A stretch of 5,973 nucleotides of DNA from NCBI GenBank assembly GCA_002733155.1, contig NVUO01000040.1, positions 1,055 to 7,027 of the forward strand, in the 5' to 3' direction. The DNA comes from Sulfurimonas sp. (lineage in GTDB: Bacteria > Campylobacterota > Campylobacteria > Campylobacterales > Sulfurimonadaceae). Shown here one piece after another: positions 5,678-5,973 of this stretch; within the stretch, counting starts at the first letter, position 1; each line of letters starts with the position of its first letter. The notes under the pieces are model-generated. The model ran no database searches. It was given only the letters and a program-made list of their open reading frames with translations, and was not told the DNA's origin. The position numbers were made by a program, and so were the translations under genes.

Positions 5678-5973
5678 ATAAAAAAATTCTTTGATAAAAA
5701 TAATAATTTATTTGCTGAATTAAATTATGCAAAAGAATTCTATACAAATTATGCTAAACACTCGCATGATACTTTATGCTTTTCAATAATTAAAAAAGGC
5801 AAATTATCTATAGAAATTCATAATAAGAACATACAATATATAGAAGCAAATCAAATTGTAGTATATAATCAATATCAAGTACATATGTCAAAAAATATAA
5901 ATATACCTTCATTCGATTACTATACTTTACATTTTTATGATAGTTGGATGAAAAATTTATTTTCTAATATTTA
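5678..5973 (+). CDS. AraC-type transcriptional regulator, N-terminal part, cut by the window end
   Basis: The frame is open for 98 codons up to the window edge. It reads as the cupin-like effector-binding half of an AraC-family regulator: HSHDTLCFSIIKKGKLSIEI (28-47), IEANQIVVYNQYQVHMS (55-71) and FDYYTLHFYDSWMKNL (79-94). In this family His residues such as those of HSH and VHM sit in the sensory pocket, and two helix-turn-helix motifs follow in the C-terminal half, which is outside the window. AAAGGA (5666-5671) sits 6 nt before ATA AAA AAA TTC. So ATA (5678-5680) occupies the start position, and no ATG, GTG or TTG exists before residue 70. Either an AUA start is used weakly or the start has been lost by a single G-to-A change. 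TACAAT (5651-5656) is a candidate -10. Any link to sulP regulation is unproven. Confidence 0.65.
   Translation, partial: MKKFFDKNNNLFAELNYAKEFYTNYAKHSHDTLCFSIIKKGKLSIEIHNKNIQYIEANQIVVYNQYQVHMSKNINIPSFDYYTLHFYDSWMKNLFSNI

Noticed and set aside
5415..5764. Exact 14-bp direct repeat ATGCTAAACACTCG at 5415-5428 and 5751-5764
   Set aside because: Both copies are in coding frames, reading AKHS in unrelated proteins; a single 14-bp match in A+T-rich DNA of this length can arise by chance.
1..5973. CRISPR array, tRNA, rRNA, integrase gene
   Set aside because: No regularly spaced repeats, cloverleaf-like sequence, rRNA-like segment or tyrosine-recombinase motif was seen on either strand.

Overview
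The window is about 70% A+T. Its compact operons, its A-rich ribosome sites and the character of its SulP transporter suggest a Campylobacterota chromosome (a Sulfurimonas- or Arcobacter-like organism). This placement is inference; no taxonomic marker is present.

Layout, left to right. Positions 1-395 hold, on the minus strand, the N-terminal part of an IS1182-type transposase that runs off the window and has no usable start. Positions 470-1093 (minus) are a complete Phd/YefM antitoxin and RelE/ParE toxin pair with its own promoter. A perfect GC-rich 16-bp hairpin (1170-1206) separates this pair from a divergent gene (1224-2045) whose protein looks like a uracil-DNA-glycosylase-fold member. 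The stop codon of that gene lies inside a 69-nt folded site (2040-2108) that resembles an integron attC site. A Fic-family gene follows (2244-3038); its catalytic motif carries Gln where His is expected. Then come a ribbon-helix-helix antitoxin (vapB-like, 3159-3407) with a near-consensus promoter and a PIN-domain toxin (vapC-like, 3407-3721) cut off after about two thirds of its normal length. The cut runs directly into a full-length SulP anion transporter with a STAS domain (3672-5327). Downstream are a small unrecognised gene that appears broken at its 5' end (5377-5575) and the start of an AraC-type regulator (5678 to the window end). Both have ATA where the ribosome site predicts ATG.

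Positions 1-3670 read as an accessory, mobile-element-rich strip: an IS remnant, two toxin-antitoxin loci, a Fic protein and a possible single-gene cassette. It abuts a more ordinary chromosomal block beginning with the transporter. The boundary falls inside vapC, so the transporter now sits in an operon driven by an antitoxin promoter. The two main leads are the UDG-like gene between two folded TAAC...GTTA sites and the vapBC-sulP junction. No integrase gene, CRISPR array, tRNA or rRNA is visible.
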